Positions 48,282 to 57,252 of a stretch of 64,000 nt of DNA are shown here, one piece after another. The stretch covers positions 62,001 through 126,000 of the forward strand of contig NZ_WTEY01000004.1 in the NCBI RefSeq assembly GCF_009795805.1, read 5' to 3'. Position 1 is the first letter of the stretch. Each line of letters starts with the position of its first letter. Origin of the DNA: Gilliamella sp. Pra-s52. GTDB lineage: Bacteria > Pseudomonadota > Gammaproteobacteria > Enterobacterales > Orbaceae. A program made the translations under genes and the position numbers. Below the pieces are notes generated by a model, which worked only from the letters and a program-made list of their open reading frames with translations, made no database searches and was not told the DNA's origin.

Positions 48282-48737
48282 CTTGCTAGCCAAGTGGGCG
48301 ATAGTAATTTGCTCAATCGTGTTATAGTCGTGTTGATTGAATCCAAGCAGCTTTCTGGATGGATATTTAATTGTCCAATCATCTTTTTTATTTACTCGTG
48401 CACGTAATCCGTAATGATGAATGTGGGTTATACGAGATACCGAATTAATAAATTTTACGGTAGCGCAATTACTGTTTGCTGATATGCGTAGATATTTAGT
48501 TGTTCGTAGCTTGGTAAACATTTTACGGCGAATCTTTCCCGTTTTTTTTCGGAATGCTTGTGGTCTCCTTGGTTCAAAAGATGTGCCATCTGGTTGCCTT
48601 TGTGCTGTAATGCGTTTACGGTTGCTTTCTCGTAATTTTTGGGCAATTTCACGAGCTAACTTGGTGCGATTACTGTTATTTAGCTGAGTGAGTATGCCGT
48701 TTGCATACTCATGTAATTTATTTAACTCGTCGGCCAT
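48276..48737 (-). CDS. S: Tail completion protein gpS
   Basis: 153 aa, P2 gpS family (phage virion morphogenesis). The arginine-rich KLRESNRKRITAQRQPDGTS and FEPRRPQAFRKKTGKIRRKM segments are characteristic. It overlaps R by 16 bp. Confidence 0.92.
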   Translation of the reverse strand: MADELNKLHEYANGILTQLNNSNRTKLAREIAQKLRESNRKRITAQRQPDGTSFEPRRPQAFRKKTGKIRRKMFTKLRTTKYLRISANSNCATVKFINSVSRITHIHHYGLRARVNKKDDWTIKYPSRKLLGFNQHDYNTIEQITIAHLASKL

Positions 48738-49168
48738 ATTTCGTTAACCCAATCTGGTCGCATATCAATGGGTGGTTCGTCGGTAACGTGTTTGTATTCA
48801 AGCCCATTTGAACCTTTTTTCACAATGACACGCTCAGTTAATTTAAGTTCAATACTGACATCGGTAGTATTATTATTTAATTGTTCAATCTCAAATTTAA
48901 TGGCACCTTTTCTTAATTCAGGGTTTGCCATAAATTCTTGTTGGTTGATATACACCCAGCTAATTATCGGCACAACCAGATAGTCAATTGGTTGTTCATA
49001 ATCAGTAATGATCAGGTTTACTTTATACTCATATTCAAAACTAAGACTTTTTGCGGCCGTTGCTGTTATGTCACCATCATCGACAAATATATGTAATTTA
49101 TCGGGATTGTTTTTGATAAACAAATTGTTGTCTTCAAGTACTTTTCGGAGTTGGTTAATTTTTTTCAT
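48722..49168 (-). CDS. R: Tail completion protein gpR
   Basis: 148 aa, P2 gpR family. It begins MKKINQLRKVLEDNNLFIKN, and LIITDYEQPIDYLVVPIISW in the middle matches the family. It is needed for head-tail joining together with S. Confidence 0.92.
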   Translation of the reverse strand: MKKINQLRKVLEDNNLFIKNNPDKLHIFVDDGDITATAAKSLSFEYEYKVNLIITDYEQPIDYLVVPIISWVYINQQEFMANPELRKGAIKFEIEQLNNNTTDVSIELKLTERVIVKKGSNGLEYKHVTDEPPIDMRPDWVNEIWPTS

Positions 49169-49421
49169 GCTGATCCTGTTGGCATTGATAAATCATTTCG
49201 ACTTGAACCGCACATTGATGCCATGCTGTTAAGATGGCTTGGTTATCGTCAATTAATGAACGATTCTGCCTTAAATTATTCATGGGGAGATAACAAGGCG
49301 TTACGGTTGGACATCCAGTTTTGATAATCTTCACTTCCTTTAATTTCTGGCCGTGTGTACAACCGTTTAATAACATCAGGCAAATCAGTATCAGACCACA
49401 TGCGTAATTGTTTATTTTCAT
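49155..49421 (-). CDS. lysC: Outer-membrane spanin subunit, LysC/Rz1-like lipoprotein
   Basis: 88 aa. The signal peptide ends in the lipobox MLLNGC. The mature part is Cys- and Pro-containing and ends in charged residues. It overlaps LysB by 146 bp in another frame, the embedded arrangement of P2 lysB/lysC and lambda Rz/Rz1. Spanins fuse the inner and outer membranes at lysis. Confidence 0.82.
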   Translation of the reverse strand: MKINNYACGLILICLMLLNGCTHGQKLKEVKIIKTGCPTVTPCYLPMNNLRQNRSLIDDNQAILTAWHQCAVQVEMIYQCQQDQHEKN

Positions 49422-49722
49422 TGATAAGTTGCTCCAACTGTTGTTGATATTGACGATTTAACGCATCAACTGCTTGCAGTTGATTTTTTTGTTCTATCAG
49501 TTTTTGTTCATTTGCTTGGTACTGATCGCTAAGTTCAAGTAATTCATTATTTTTATAATCAATGATTTCGATTAACGCTTGCTTATCATTTTTTAGTTGT
49601 AGATTACTAGCTTGTAATTGCTTGTTTTTAGTGCTTAATAATTGATCTCGTAAATAGCCAAACGACAAACAAAGTAGCAATAGTAACCACGGTAACAATT
49701 TACTTTTTAGTAGATTTTGCAT
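49276..49722 (-). CDS. lysB: Inner-membrane spanin subunit, LysB/Rz-like
   Basis: 148 aa from MQNLLKSKLLPWLLLLLCLS at 49722; upstream in-frame Mets would extend far into the endolysin. One N-terminal membrane helix is followed by a long periplasmic coiled coil (QASNLQLKNDKQALIEIIDY through EQLINENKQLR) and a C-terminal DVIKRLYTRPE motif. It partners with LysC. Confidence 0.85.
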   Translation of the reverse strand: MQNLLKSKLLPWLLLLLCLSFGYLRDQLLSTKNKQLQASNLQLKNDKQALIEIIDYKNNELLELSDQYQANEQKLIEQKNQLQAVDALNRQYQQQLEQLINENKQLRMWSDTDLPDVIKRLYTRPEIKGSEDYQNWMSNRNALLSPHE

Positions 49723-50287
49723 AGTTTTCGTATGCCTCTTTAAGTTTTGAGTCATAGCTATTTTTTTTATAAGCTGGACCGTTGTAGAGTTTGGCAAATG
49801 TTGAAAAATCTTTGTCTTTCATTGCTTGTAATAGCTTGCAGTTTGATTTATGTGCAACAAAACGGTAAAACGCATCTAATTGCATTTCTTCGCTTTCTGT
49901 CATCTGTTGTTCAAATTGCTGCGCTGATTCATAGCCAAGTAGTTGCCAGTGGAACCCCATAATCTGAAATAAGCCCCAGCTAGTACTTTCAATTGCCGAA
50001 TCCATATCAATTTGCTTGGCCAGAGTTAGCCGATAGTTTTCACGAGCACCACCTAAATAACCACCTGCAGTGGGATTGATTAAATCAGGATAAGTATTTG
50101 ATAGTTTTTCTATATCAAAGCCATGCTTTTTAAGCTGACGGTAAAAGATATGCCTTTCAAATAGAATCACAGGCAAACCGTTTTTAATGCCTGATGAGCG
50201 AGCCTCAATTTTGGTTACCGCCTGCACCATAGCCAGTTCAACTCCTAGCTTATTAGCCACATTTTGCAATTGTTCCGTTGTTATCAT
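49700..50287 (-). CDS. Endolysin, N-acetylmuramidase (DUF3380) family
   Basis: 195 aa. The muramidase domain shows the catalytic Glu region VQAVTKIEARSSGIKNGLPV and FERHIFYRQLKKHG, with SWGLFQIMGFHWQLLGY later. P2 itself uses an unrelated endolysin (gpK), so this is a replacement in the lysis cassette. There is no signal or SAR segment, so a holin is required. It starts at the stop of the upstream small membrane gene. Confidence 0.9.
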   Translation of the reverse strand: MITTEQLQNVANKLGVELAMVQAVTKIEARSSGIKNGLPVILFERHIFYRQLKKHGFDIEKLSNTYPDLINPTAGGYLGGARENYRLTLAKQIDMDSAIESTSWGLFQIMGFHWQLLGYESAQQFEQQMTESEEMQLDAFYRFVAHKSNCKLLQAMKDKDFSTFAKLYNGPAYKKNSYDSKLKEAYENYAKSTKK

Positions 50288-50577
50288 TATTTATTTAACC
50301 TCTTATGATGCTGATGTTGATTAGGAGAACGGCAAAGCGTGCTAATGTTGCCTTTGCTTTTTAAAAAGCAGATAAGTAGTGCTATATTCATAACTACTTG
50401 GGCGCAGTAAGCACGGTTTAATAAACCGAAAGATGAGAATAAAAATACTGATGCACTTGATGTAATCATTAACCATGCTAGCCAGCTATATTTGGCTTTG
50501 TATTGGCAATTTTCACGATCGAATGTAAATAATCGAATAGCAATTAATAAACAAAGAAAAGCGTTAAGGGTTATCAT
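50287..50577 (-). CDS. Small membrane protein, phage_holin_3_7-like
   Basis: 96 aa with three hydrophobic segments (residues about 3-19, 30-50 and 54-74) and a basic His-rich tail. It resembles small lysis-cassette membrane proteins with an (I/V)RL(L/F)TFDR motif after helix 1. It overlaps the upstream holin by 4 bp. It may be a second holin or antiholin. Confidence 0.65.
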   Translation of the reverse strand: MITLNAFLCLLIAIRLFTFDRENCQYKAKYSWLAWLMITSSASVFLFSSFGLLNRAYCAQVVMNIALLICFLKSKGNISTLCRSPNQHQHHKRLNK

Positions 50578-50951
50578 GGTTTTCCCCCTTTAAATTTGTC
50601 GAATAAATCAGATGGATCATCAAACTTTTTAATTAACCACAGTAGTAGCTTGACACTTACCGCCGAGGCGACTAATGCACCAAGTCCAAGCGGTACTTTT
50701 GTTTGAATATTTGACGGGAAAAAAGGGATCAATAGATATAATGTTATTTCGGCCAGTAACATTCCTATCGCAAAAGATATAAAAAATAGAATAATACGCC
50801 GAAGTACTGAGATGTGTTCTTCACTAATCACCAGTAAAATTGATCCACAAAGCGCACCTAAAATAATGCCGTTTTCGATATTTGGATAAATCATTGATAT
50901 TGAAAACGCACTAATAACCGCCGTAAATGTTGTTGTAGTTGGTTCTGTCAT
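50574..50951 (-). CDS. Putative phage holin
   Basis: 125 aa with four hydrophobic segments and a charged C terminus (KKFDDPSDLFDKFKGG). Similar to holin family phage_holin_8 found next to DUF3380 endolysins. It lies between X and the endolysin, the holin place in P2-like phages. It would time lysis by opening the inner membrane. Confidence 0.75.
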   Translation of the reverse strand: MTEPTTTTFTAVISAFSISMIYPNIENGIILGALCGSILLVISEEHISVLRRIILFFISFAIGMLLAEITLYLLIPFFPSNIQTKVPLGLGALVASAVSVKLLLWLIKKFDDPSDLFDKFKGGKP

Positions 50952-50955
50952 TCCA

Positions 50956-51159
50956 TTAATCCCATAAGTTTAATCGTTTTTTTTCTGGCTCTGGCACGGT
51001 TTCAGGCACATTTAATGCGGTGCCCATTGGGAGCATTGCTGGCAGTTCGCATAACATTGGGTTGTTTTGATAAATAATTTCAACAATCCCTTTTGTTTTG
51101 CCAAAAATTCGATACGCTAATGCGTCAACGGTTTCATTTTGCATTGCATAGACAATCAT
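50956..51159 (-). CDS. X: Tail protein gpX
   Basis: 67 aa, LysM-like P2 gpX family: ETVDALAYRIFGKTKGIVEI then PAMLPMGTALNVPE. Its start shares a base with the L stop. Essential tail protein in P2. Confidence 0.93.
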   Translation of the reverse strand: MIVYAMQNETVDALAYRIFGKTKGIVEIIYQNNPMLCELPAMLPMGTALNVPETVPEPEKKRLNLWD

Positions 51160-51629
51160 TAAATCAATTCCATGGTTGATCGTGATTTGCCCAAGATGTC
51201 ACGAATTGCATAACGTGCATTGCGGTATAAGTTGCCCACGCTTTCGATGTTAGGTTCAATGTCACCTTTGGCTTTTGCGGTTGCATCAAAATTAATATAC
51301 TGTTCATTCAATAATGCATTTGCCCACGAATAAACCGCATGTTTGTATAAAATTAAATATTTTGATTCACCATTAATTTGCTCGTCATTTAAATTGTTAA
51401 TTGATGTAATGCCTGCCGCTTGCTTTGTTAGCCGCCAGTTATATAAGTCGTCATTTACTGCAATAATTGCACTGGCAATTGCTGTTTTTAATCGCTCAGT
51501 TGTGACGGTGCCGTCGAGCCGCTGAGTTTTTCGAACATCATTAACATTAATTGCTGGAAAAAACGAAATATTACTGATTTCGAGATTGTCAGCTTCGTTA
51601 GCACTTGCGATAGCCGTAAAGTCGTTCAT
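51159..51629 (-). CDS. L: Head completion protein gpL
   Basis: 156 aa, P2 gpL family head-tail connector. LRDGTVTTERLKTAI-like DGTVTTERLKTAIASAIIAV and the C-terminal ARYAIRDILGKSRSTMELI are typical. Confidence 0.94.
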   Translation of the reverse strand: MNDFTAIASANEADNLEISNISFFPAINVNDVRKTQRLDGTVTTERLKTAIASAIIAVNDDLYNWRLTKQAAGITSINNLNDEQINGESKYLILYKHAVYSWANALLNEQYINFDATAKAKGDIEPNIESVGNLYRNARYAIRDILGKSRSTMELI

Positions 51630-51645
51630 AATTTACCTTTGTTGA

Positions 51646-51703
51646 GCGGCGGTGGACAAAAGCGCTAACGTGTAAAATACATTTATTGCTTTTGTGCCGC
51701 CGA
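51646..51703 (-). promoter_or_regulatory. Large GC-rich hairpin between M and L
   Basis: CGGCGG (51647-51652) pairs with CCGCCG (51697-51702) and ACAAAAGC (51656-51663) with GCTTTTGT (51688-51695), with a 24-nt loop. It is the only sizeable gap in the capsid operon. It may be an RNA processing or expression-balancing element. Confidence 0.55.
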
Positions 51704-51722
51704 GGTGTGAGGGTTCACCCAG

Positions 51723-52370
51723 TTAAGAATCCGCCTTATTTAAGGCTTTTTCTAATTCTTTAATAGCTGTTTTTACGCCTGAACTTTCGTCAAGTTCAAG
51801 TGCTCGTTTTAAATAGCCTAAAGCTTGCTCTGGCTGTGTTTCTTTTAACACATAGCCAATAGCTTTATTTAATTTTGCTCTGACCTGATCAAACATATCT
51901 TTATCAGCCACTAATTCGGCAAATTTAAGCAAAACATCAGCGTTAACTGTTTGCTTATTGCTAATTTGTGTTAGCGTTGTATTAGCTAATTCTTCGGTAA
52001 TTAGTGTAGCGGTTTGGCGTTGGTACTCATCGGGTGTAACCCAATTGTGTTTTAATGCGTGTTCGGCAAGCGGGTAGGCAAGCTCAAATTGTTTAGTGTC
52101 AATCATCCATACCATTAGACGCATAAATACATCATCTTGCTGAGCATTATCAGACTCAAGCACACCGTTAATCCAATCCATATATTCGGGAATAAGTTGC
52201 TTTTTAAGCTCAATTTTTGCTTCCGTTGATTGAAATTTTTTTAAACGAATACGATCGTTATTTAGTTTGGCTAGCATCATTTCGTAAGCGTTGATTGCTC
52301 GCAGGTTGTCTGTATTACGCTCCTTTTGAGCGTAATGTTTTTGTAAAAACTTTTGTGCTGGTGATATCAT
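51723..52370 (-). CDS. M: Terminase small (endonuclease) subunit gpM
   Basis: 215 aa, P2 gpM family. MISPAQKFLQKHYAQKERNT, QDDVFMRLMVWMIDTKQFELA and LKRALELDESSGVKTAIKEL are conserved segments. It cuts cos together with gpP. Confidence 0.94.
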   Translation of the reverse strand: MISPAQKFLQKHYAQKERNTDNLRAINAYEMMLAKLNNDRIRLKKFQSTEAKIELKKQLIPEYMDWINGVLESDNAQQDDVFMRLMVWMIDTKQFELAYPLAEHALKHNWVTPDEYQRQTATLITEELANTTLTQISNKQTVNADVLLKFAELVADKDMFDQVRAKLNKAIGYVLKETQPEQALGYLKRALELDESSGVKTAIKELEKALNKADS

Positions 52371-52381
52371 CTATCTTTCCC

Positions 52382-53392
52382 TTATCTGACTTCAATATTT
52401 TCAATTAAACAGCCGGCATCATAACGTTCTACAACAAAGGCTTCGTTGGCGGATTGGAAGTCTTCAATGCGATCACGTTTAGGGTTGTCAATAATTTGAC
52501 GGCGGGCTGTTTCATTTTGAATATAGATAGCTAAATTGCTAAAAGATGTAATTAGCATTGCTCCTTTAGGGAAGTAGGGCACTCGGTATGCTGGTAATTC
52601 ACCAATTGATTTTTTAGCAAGTAAGATTTGACCTGCTACTTTTTCGGTGTTTTTATCTGCTTCGTTAGCAATAGGGAAGTACTTATCATGAAGTAATCCA
52701 CGACCACATATAACAACTAGATCGGTGTCTTCTGAATAAACTGGATCGATTAAGTTTTCAACGGCATCATAGACTAATGCGTCAAGGTTTTTATAGTCAC
52801 CACCGTTACTGGCAATAATAATTTTACCTGGTGTTACTGTACCTTCGTTCATTACTCTTTCAGGTGCATCTTCTCGGTAATGTTGTAACCAGCCTTTATT
52901 TACATCTTGTAGTAAAGGGTATGTGGTTTTATTGGAAGTTGGTGCACGATGGGTACCATTAAATCCAATCATAATACGATCTAATGCTTTTTGTTTAATT
53001 AGCGCATCACGCAAAAGGGTTTGAAAGTTCTTTTTGTGGCGCCATGCATCCAATTTTGCATAACGGATTGATGTATCGTAGTTGGTTTGTTCACAACGGT
53101 AACTAAATTGGTTTAGATCTGAGATATCTACAGCTTCACGTTCTTGTGCTGTGGTATCGGTTGTGCTGGCTGTTGTGCCTGTTACACCAACGCCAACTTT
53201 TTCACCTTCTTGAGCATCAACAAATTCAAAGTTAATTTTACTTAAGAATTCAGATGATTGTTGGGTGCGTTTTTCTAATGTTTGGTTTACCTCTGGATTG
53301 ACAGCAAAACTTTCACTGGCATCATCAATGCCATTAAGCTGTGCAATGCGGTGTTTAAATCCATTAAATAACTTTCGGGTTTCATTTCTCAT
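52382..53392 (-). CDS. N: Major capsid protein gpN
   Basis: 336 aa, P2 gpN family HK97-fold capsid. MRNETRKLFNGFKHRIAQLN, DAWRHKKNFQTLLRDALIKQ and MIGFNGTHRAPTSNKTTYPL match. N-terminal processing by gpO is expected. Confidence 0.96.
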   Translation of the reverse strand: MRNETRKLFNGFKHRIAQLNGIDDASESFAVNPEVNQTLEKRTQQSSEFLSKINFEFVDAQEGEKVGVGVTGTTASTTDTTAQEREAVDISDLNQFSYRCEQTNYDTSIRYAKLDAWRHKKNFQTLLRDALIKQKALDRIMIGFNGTHRAPTSNKTTYPLLQDVNKGWLQHYREDAPERVMNEGTVTPGKIIIASNGGDYKNLDALVYDAVENLIDPVYSEDTDLVVICGRGLLHDKYFPIANEADKNTEKVAGQILLAKKSIGELPAYRVPYFPKGAMLITSFSNLAIYIQNETARRQIIDNPKRDRIEDFQSANEAFVVERYDAGCLIENIEVR

Positions 53393-53454
53393 TATGGGTT
53401 TCCTAATTCGGTTAATCTAATTTGTTTGTTATTGTTGGTTTTAATAGTCTGCTT

Positions 53455-54294
53455 TTAGCAGTCGGTTTCAGTGTCCATGGATCCGCCCGCCGAAATTGGA
53501 CGCTCTGGCGATTCGGGAAGTTCACTCAATAGCTCGACAAGCTCAGTATTTTGTTTTTTTACTTTGGTAAGTTCGTTGGTTAATTCAACAATTTTGGCGT
53601 CAAGATTAGTAAAGCGTTCAGTTGTCGCCGTTGCGAACTGCTCGATAATCTCACCAAGTTGTACAAACTTAGTTGAGTCTTTTTCTGATTTACTTTTAAA
53701 TAAACCCGTTAGACGATCTAACATGGCACTAAAAGCGGTATCACTTTGGGGATCCACATCTTCAAAGTCGATCACTGTTTCTTCGGCAACGGTGAAAAGG
53801 TTATTTGGTGATTGTTTACGGCTAGCTAACGGGTTAACGCTTGCTTTTGCACTGAACTCTAAAAATTCGGTACCAAGGCTAGCTGGGTCGTCAGTAACAG
53901 CAAGACCAACAAGGTAAGCTTCGCCAGTGTCAGCAAATTCGGCATTAACTTCGATAGAGGTATAAACTTTTTGCTTAGCTTTATTAAGCTCAATGAGTTC
54001 ATCGGTTGGTTCAATTTGTGCAAGTAATGCAAGCTTTCCTGCTAATGGACCGGTTTTGATTTCTTCGGCTCGTAATGCTAATACATCGCCATAACGTTTA
54101 AATTGGCTATCTGGTGAATAACCTTTGATATGTTCTAAATTGATACGTGCGCCATAAACATCACGGTCATAATTTTCAGCCATTTGCTCGATCCATTCTT
54201 TTTGGATCTTACGGCCGTCGGTGGTGGCACCTTCTACCGCAACACGAAACCATTTTGATTTAATTTTTTTTGACTTCTTAACGTCTGTCCCCAT
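53455..54294 (-). CDS. O: Capsid scaffolding protein and protease gpO
   Basis: 279 aa. The serine-protease triad in P2 gpO is D19, H48, S107; the matching residues here are D26 (GATTDGRKI), H55 (INLEHIKGY) and S113 (YTSIEVN). The C-terminal half is coiled-coil scaffold (FTNLDAKIVELTNELTKVKK). First gene of O-N-M-L-X. Confidence 0.94.
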   Translation of the reverse strand: MGTDVKKSKKIKSKWFRVAVEGATTDGRKIQKEWIEQMAENYDRDVYGARINLEHIKGYSPDSQFKRYGDVLALRAEEIKTGPLAGKLALLAQIEPTDELIELNKAKQKVYTSIEVNAEFADTGEAYLVGLAVTDDPASLGTEFLEFSAKASVNPLASRKQSPNNLFTVAEETVIDFEDVDPQSDTAFSAMLDRLTGLFKSKSEKDSTKFVQLGEIIEQFATATTERFTNLDAKIVELTNELTKVKKQNTELVELLSELPESPERPISAGGSMDTETDC

Positions 54295-54365
54295 TGTTGT
54301 AATCCTTAGCTGATTGTTTTTGCATTATGTTGAATTGACAAACAAAAGAGAGCAATTGGGGCAAC

Positions 54366-54386
54366 TTGTAGATTGGCGTTTTACAA
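54366..54386. promoter_or_regulatory. Ogr-type operator in the divergent O/P late promoter region
   Basis: TTGTAGA...TTTTACAA (TTGT-N13-ACAA) lies between the divergent O and P genes, about 72-92 bp from O and 61-81 bp from P. Only one clear dyad was seen, so it may serve both directions or a second site may be degenerate. Confidence 0.68.
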
Positions 54387-54446
54387 CCTGAACAAACATA
54401 AAAAATCAAAAATGATAGGTAAATTGGCGTTACTAAAGGAGAACAC

Positions 54447-56228
54447 ATGGTAAACGTCAATTTATTAGATCATTTAATTAGTGATAATACCGACCCAAGA
54501 AAAGCCGCCAGATCGCTGTATTGGGCTGGGTATCGCATTAGCCGTATTTCTGAACTATTGAATGAAAATATTAATACCATTCATAGCTGGAAACGGCGTG
54601 ATAAGTGGGATGAATCATCCGTATTGGATAGGGTTAACGGCGTTCTTGAAGCGCAATTAATCCATCTTGTTATTAAGCCAAATAAGGAAGGTAAAGATTT
54701 TAAAGAGATTGATTTACTTAGCCGTCAGCTAGAACGTACGGCCAGAATTGAAAAATATCAAAATGGCGGTAATGAGGTCGATTTAAACCCTAATATTGCC
54801 AACCGTAATGCCAAACCGAAGCAAAAGCCTAAAACTAATCTTTTAACTGATGAACAGATCGAAAAAATTAACGAACTATTTAATGATGGCTTATATGAGC
54901 ATCAAAAAGTTTGGTACCGAGCTGGTATACAAAATCGCATTAGAAACATAAATAAATCACGCCAAATTGGGGCAACTATGTTTTTTGCACAGGAAGGGGC
55001 GGTTGATGCTGTGAATACTGGGCGTAATCAGATATTTTTATCCGCATCAAAATCACAAGCTTTTCAATTTCGGCAATATATTATTGATTTTTTCCACGGT
55101 ATCGATATGGATCTGAAAGGGGAAGTTATCCACTTTCCTCATAATGATGCTCGCCTTTACTTTTTAGGTACTAATTCGAAAACAGCACAAAGTTATCACG
55201 GTAATTTATATCTGGATGAATATTTTTGGATTAATAAATTTTTAGAACTGCGTAAAGTTGCTTCGGGTATGTCGAGCCAAAAACGTTGGCGACAAACCTA
55301 CTTTTCAACGCCTTCTAGTATTAATCACGAAGCGTATAAATTCTGGACTGGCGAGCTATTCAATAAGGGACGTAGAAAAGAGCAACGTATTAACGTTGAT
55401 ATTTCTCATCAAGCTTTAAAAAATGGCAAATTATGTGCTGATGGACAATGGCGGCAGATTGTCACCATTGAAGATGCGGAAAAACTTGGCTTTGATTTAT
55501 TCGATATTAATCAACTAAAACTAGAATATAGCCCCGATGAGTTCGCTAATTTATTTTTATGTAATTTTATTGATGATTCATCATCAGTTTTTCCGCTATC
55601 GAGTTTACAACCGTGTATGGTCGATTCTTGGGATATTTGGGATGATTATAAGCCATTTGCATTGCGTCCATTAGGTGAACGGCCTGTCTGGATCGGCTAT
55701 GACCCGTCACACACTGGGGATAGTGCGGGTTGTGCAGTTGTTTCACCGCCAATGGTTGAAGGTGGCAAGTTTAGGGTTATTGAAAAGCATCAATGGACGG
55801 GTATGGATTTTGCCTCACAAGCCGACGCTATTCGAAAAATGACTGAACGCTATAACGTTACCTACATTGGTATTGATGCTACTGGGTTAGGCGAGGGTGT
55901 TTATCAACTAGTTAAGCAATTTTATCCCGCCGTAGTGGCATTTAAATATTCAATTGAAATTAAACAAAGACTAATTTTGAAAATGCAAGATGTGATCAGA
56001 CGTCAGCGTTTAGAGTTTGATGCAGGTTGGACAGACTTAGCCCAATCATTTATGGCAATTCGAAAAACATTAACGGCCAGCCAGCGTTATGTAACGTATG
56101 TCGCTGATCGTAATGACGAGGTATCACATGCCGATATTGCATGGGCAACCATGCACGCAATTTATAACGAGCCGCTAGAAAGCATTGGCGGAGCAAACAG
56201 CAACAGCGGATTTATGGGAGTATTTTAG
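54447..56228 (+). CDS. P: Terminase large (ATPase) subunit gpP
   Basis: 593 aa, P2 gpP packaging motor. An N-terminal HTH (AARSLYWAGYRISRISELLN), Walker-A-like NKSRQIGATMFFAQE, Walker B NLYLDEYFWI and a nuclease-like domain (WIGYDPSHTGDSAGCAVV) are visible. Good AAAGGAG ribosome-binding site ahead of 54447. It is cotranscribed with Q. Confidence 0.96.
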   Translation: MVNVNLLDHLISDNTDPRKAARSLYWAGYRISRISELLNENINTIHSWKRRDKWDESSVLDRVNGVLEAQLIHLVIKPNKEGKDFKEIDLLSRQLERTARIEKYQNGGNEVDLNPNIANRNAKPKQKPKTNLLTDEQIEKINELFNDGLYEHQKVWYRAGIQNRIRNINKSRQIGATMFFAQEGAVDAVNTGRNQIFLSASKSQAFQFRQYIIDFFHGIDMDLKGEVIHFPHNDARLYFLGTNSKTAQSYHGNLYLDEYFWINKFLELRKVASGMSSQKRWRQTYFSTPSSINHEAYKFWTGELFNKGRRKEQRINVDISHQALKNGKLCADGQWRQIVTIEDAEKLGFDLFDINQLKLEYSPDEFANLFLCNFIDDSSSVFPLSSLQPCMVDSWDIWDDYKPFALRPLGERPVWIGYDPSHTGDSAGCAVVSPPMVEGGKFRVIEKHQWTGMDFASQADAIRKMTERYNVTYIGIDATGLGEGVYQLVKQFYPAVVAFKYSIEIKQRLILKMQDVIRRQRLEFDAGWTDLAQSFMAIRKTLTASQRYVTYVADRNDEVSHADIAWATMHAIYNEPLESIGGANSNSGFMGVF

Positions 56229-56230
56229 TC

Positions 56231-57217
56231 ATGACAGAATTAACACAACAAAACGAAAAAGTAGAGTGTTTTACATTTGGCGATCGTGAGCCTTTAGCCG
56301 ATGCCAAAGACTTATTAAGTTATTTACAATGCACATCGTGCGGTAATTGGTATGAACCGCCAGTTAATTTTGATACGCTGGCTAATACCTTTAGTTCATC
56401 GTCATATCATAGCAGCCCGATTTATGTAAAACGAAATATCTTAACTAGTACATTTATTCCACATAAATATTTATCACGTCAGGCATTTGAGCGAATCGCT
56501 AATGATTTTTTAATATTGGGCAACTGCTATTTAGAAAAACGAACAAATATGCTAAAGCAAACCGAGGGGCTAAAACCAACACTGGCGAAATACACACGGC
56601 GAGGTGTTGAAGAAAACGAATATTGGTATATTGATAAATATTGGGAAGAGCATAAATTTAAAAAAGGTTCGGTTTGGCATATGCTAGCACCGGATATAAA
56701 CCAAGAAATTTACGGATTACCCGAATATTTAGCCGCCATTAATTCGGTTTGGCTTGATAACTCGGCTACCGTATTCCGTCAACGTTATTATAAAAATGGT
56801 TCGCATGCTGGGTTTATTTTATATTTGTCTAACCCATCACATAACGAAAAAGATATTGAAGAATTAAAGAAAGCATTACAAAGCAGTCGCGGACCAGGAA
56901 ACTTCCGTAATTTGCTCATGTACTCACCAAACGGTAAGCCAGATGGATTAAAACTAATACCCGTTGGAGAAGTGGCCGCTAAAGATAATTTTGCAGACAT
57001 TAAGTCAGTAAGCCAAGATGATATCTTAACTGCACACCGAGTGCCGCCATCATTAATGGGCATAACACCAAAAAACACAGGTGGATTTGGTGATCCAGAA
57101 AAAGCCTCTAAAGTATTTGCTCGTAATGAAATCAAACCGTTGCAAGATAGATTTTTACAGCTAAATGATTGGATGGGCGAGGAGGTTGTTAAATTTAATC
57201 CTTATAGTCTTGAATAA
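56231..57217 (+). CDS. Q: Portal protein gpQ
   Basis: 328 aa, P2 gpQ family portal vertex protein. CTSCGNWYEPPVNFDTLANT, LSRQAFERIANDFLILGNCY and HRVPPSLMGITPKNTGGFGD are characteristic. It starts 2 bp after P and ends with its own terminator. Confidence 0.96.
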   Translation: MTELTQQNEKVECFTFGDREPLADAKDLLSYLQCTSCGNWYEPPVNFDTLANTFSSSSYHSSPIYVKRNILTSTFIPHKYLSRQAFERIANDFLILGNCYLEKRTNMLKQTEGLKPTLAKYTRRGVEENEYWYIDKYWEEHKFKKGSVWHMLAPDINQEIYGLPEYLAAINSVWLDNSATVFRQRYYKNGSHAGFILYLSNPSHNEKDIEELKKALQSSRGPGNFRNLLMYSPNGKPDGLKLIPVGEVAAKDNFADIKSVSQDDILTAHRVPPSLMGITPKNTGGFGDPEKASKVFARNEIKPLQDRFLQLNDWMGEEVVKFNPYSLE

Positions 57218-57227
57218 CAATCACAAA

Positions 57228-57252
57228 ACCAAAGCCCGAATGGGCTTTTTTA
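57228..57252 (+). terminator. Intrinsic terminator of P-Q
   Basis: AAAGCCC (57231-57237), loop GAAT, GGGCTTT (57242-57248) plus T-run, right after the Q stop. Confidence 0.85.
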
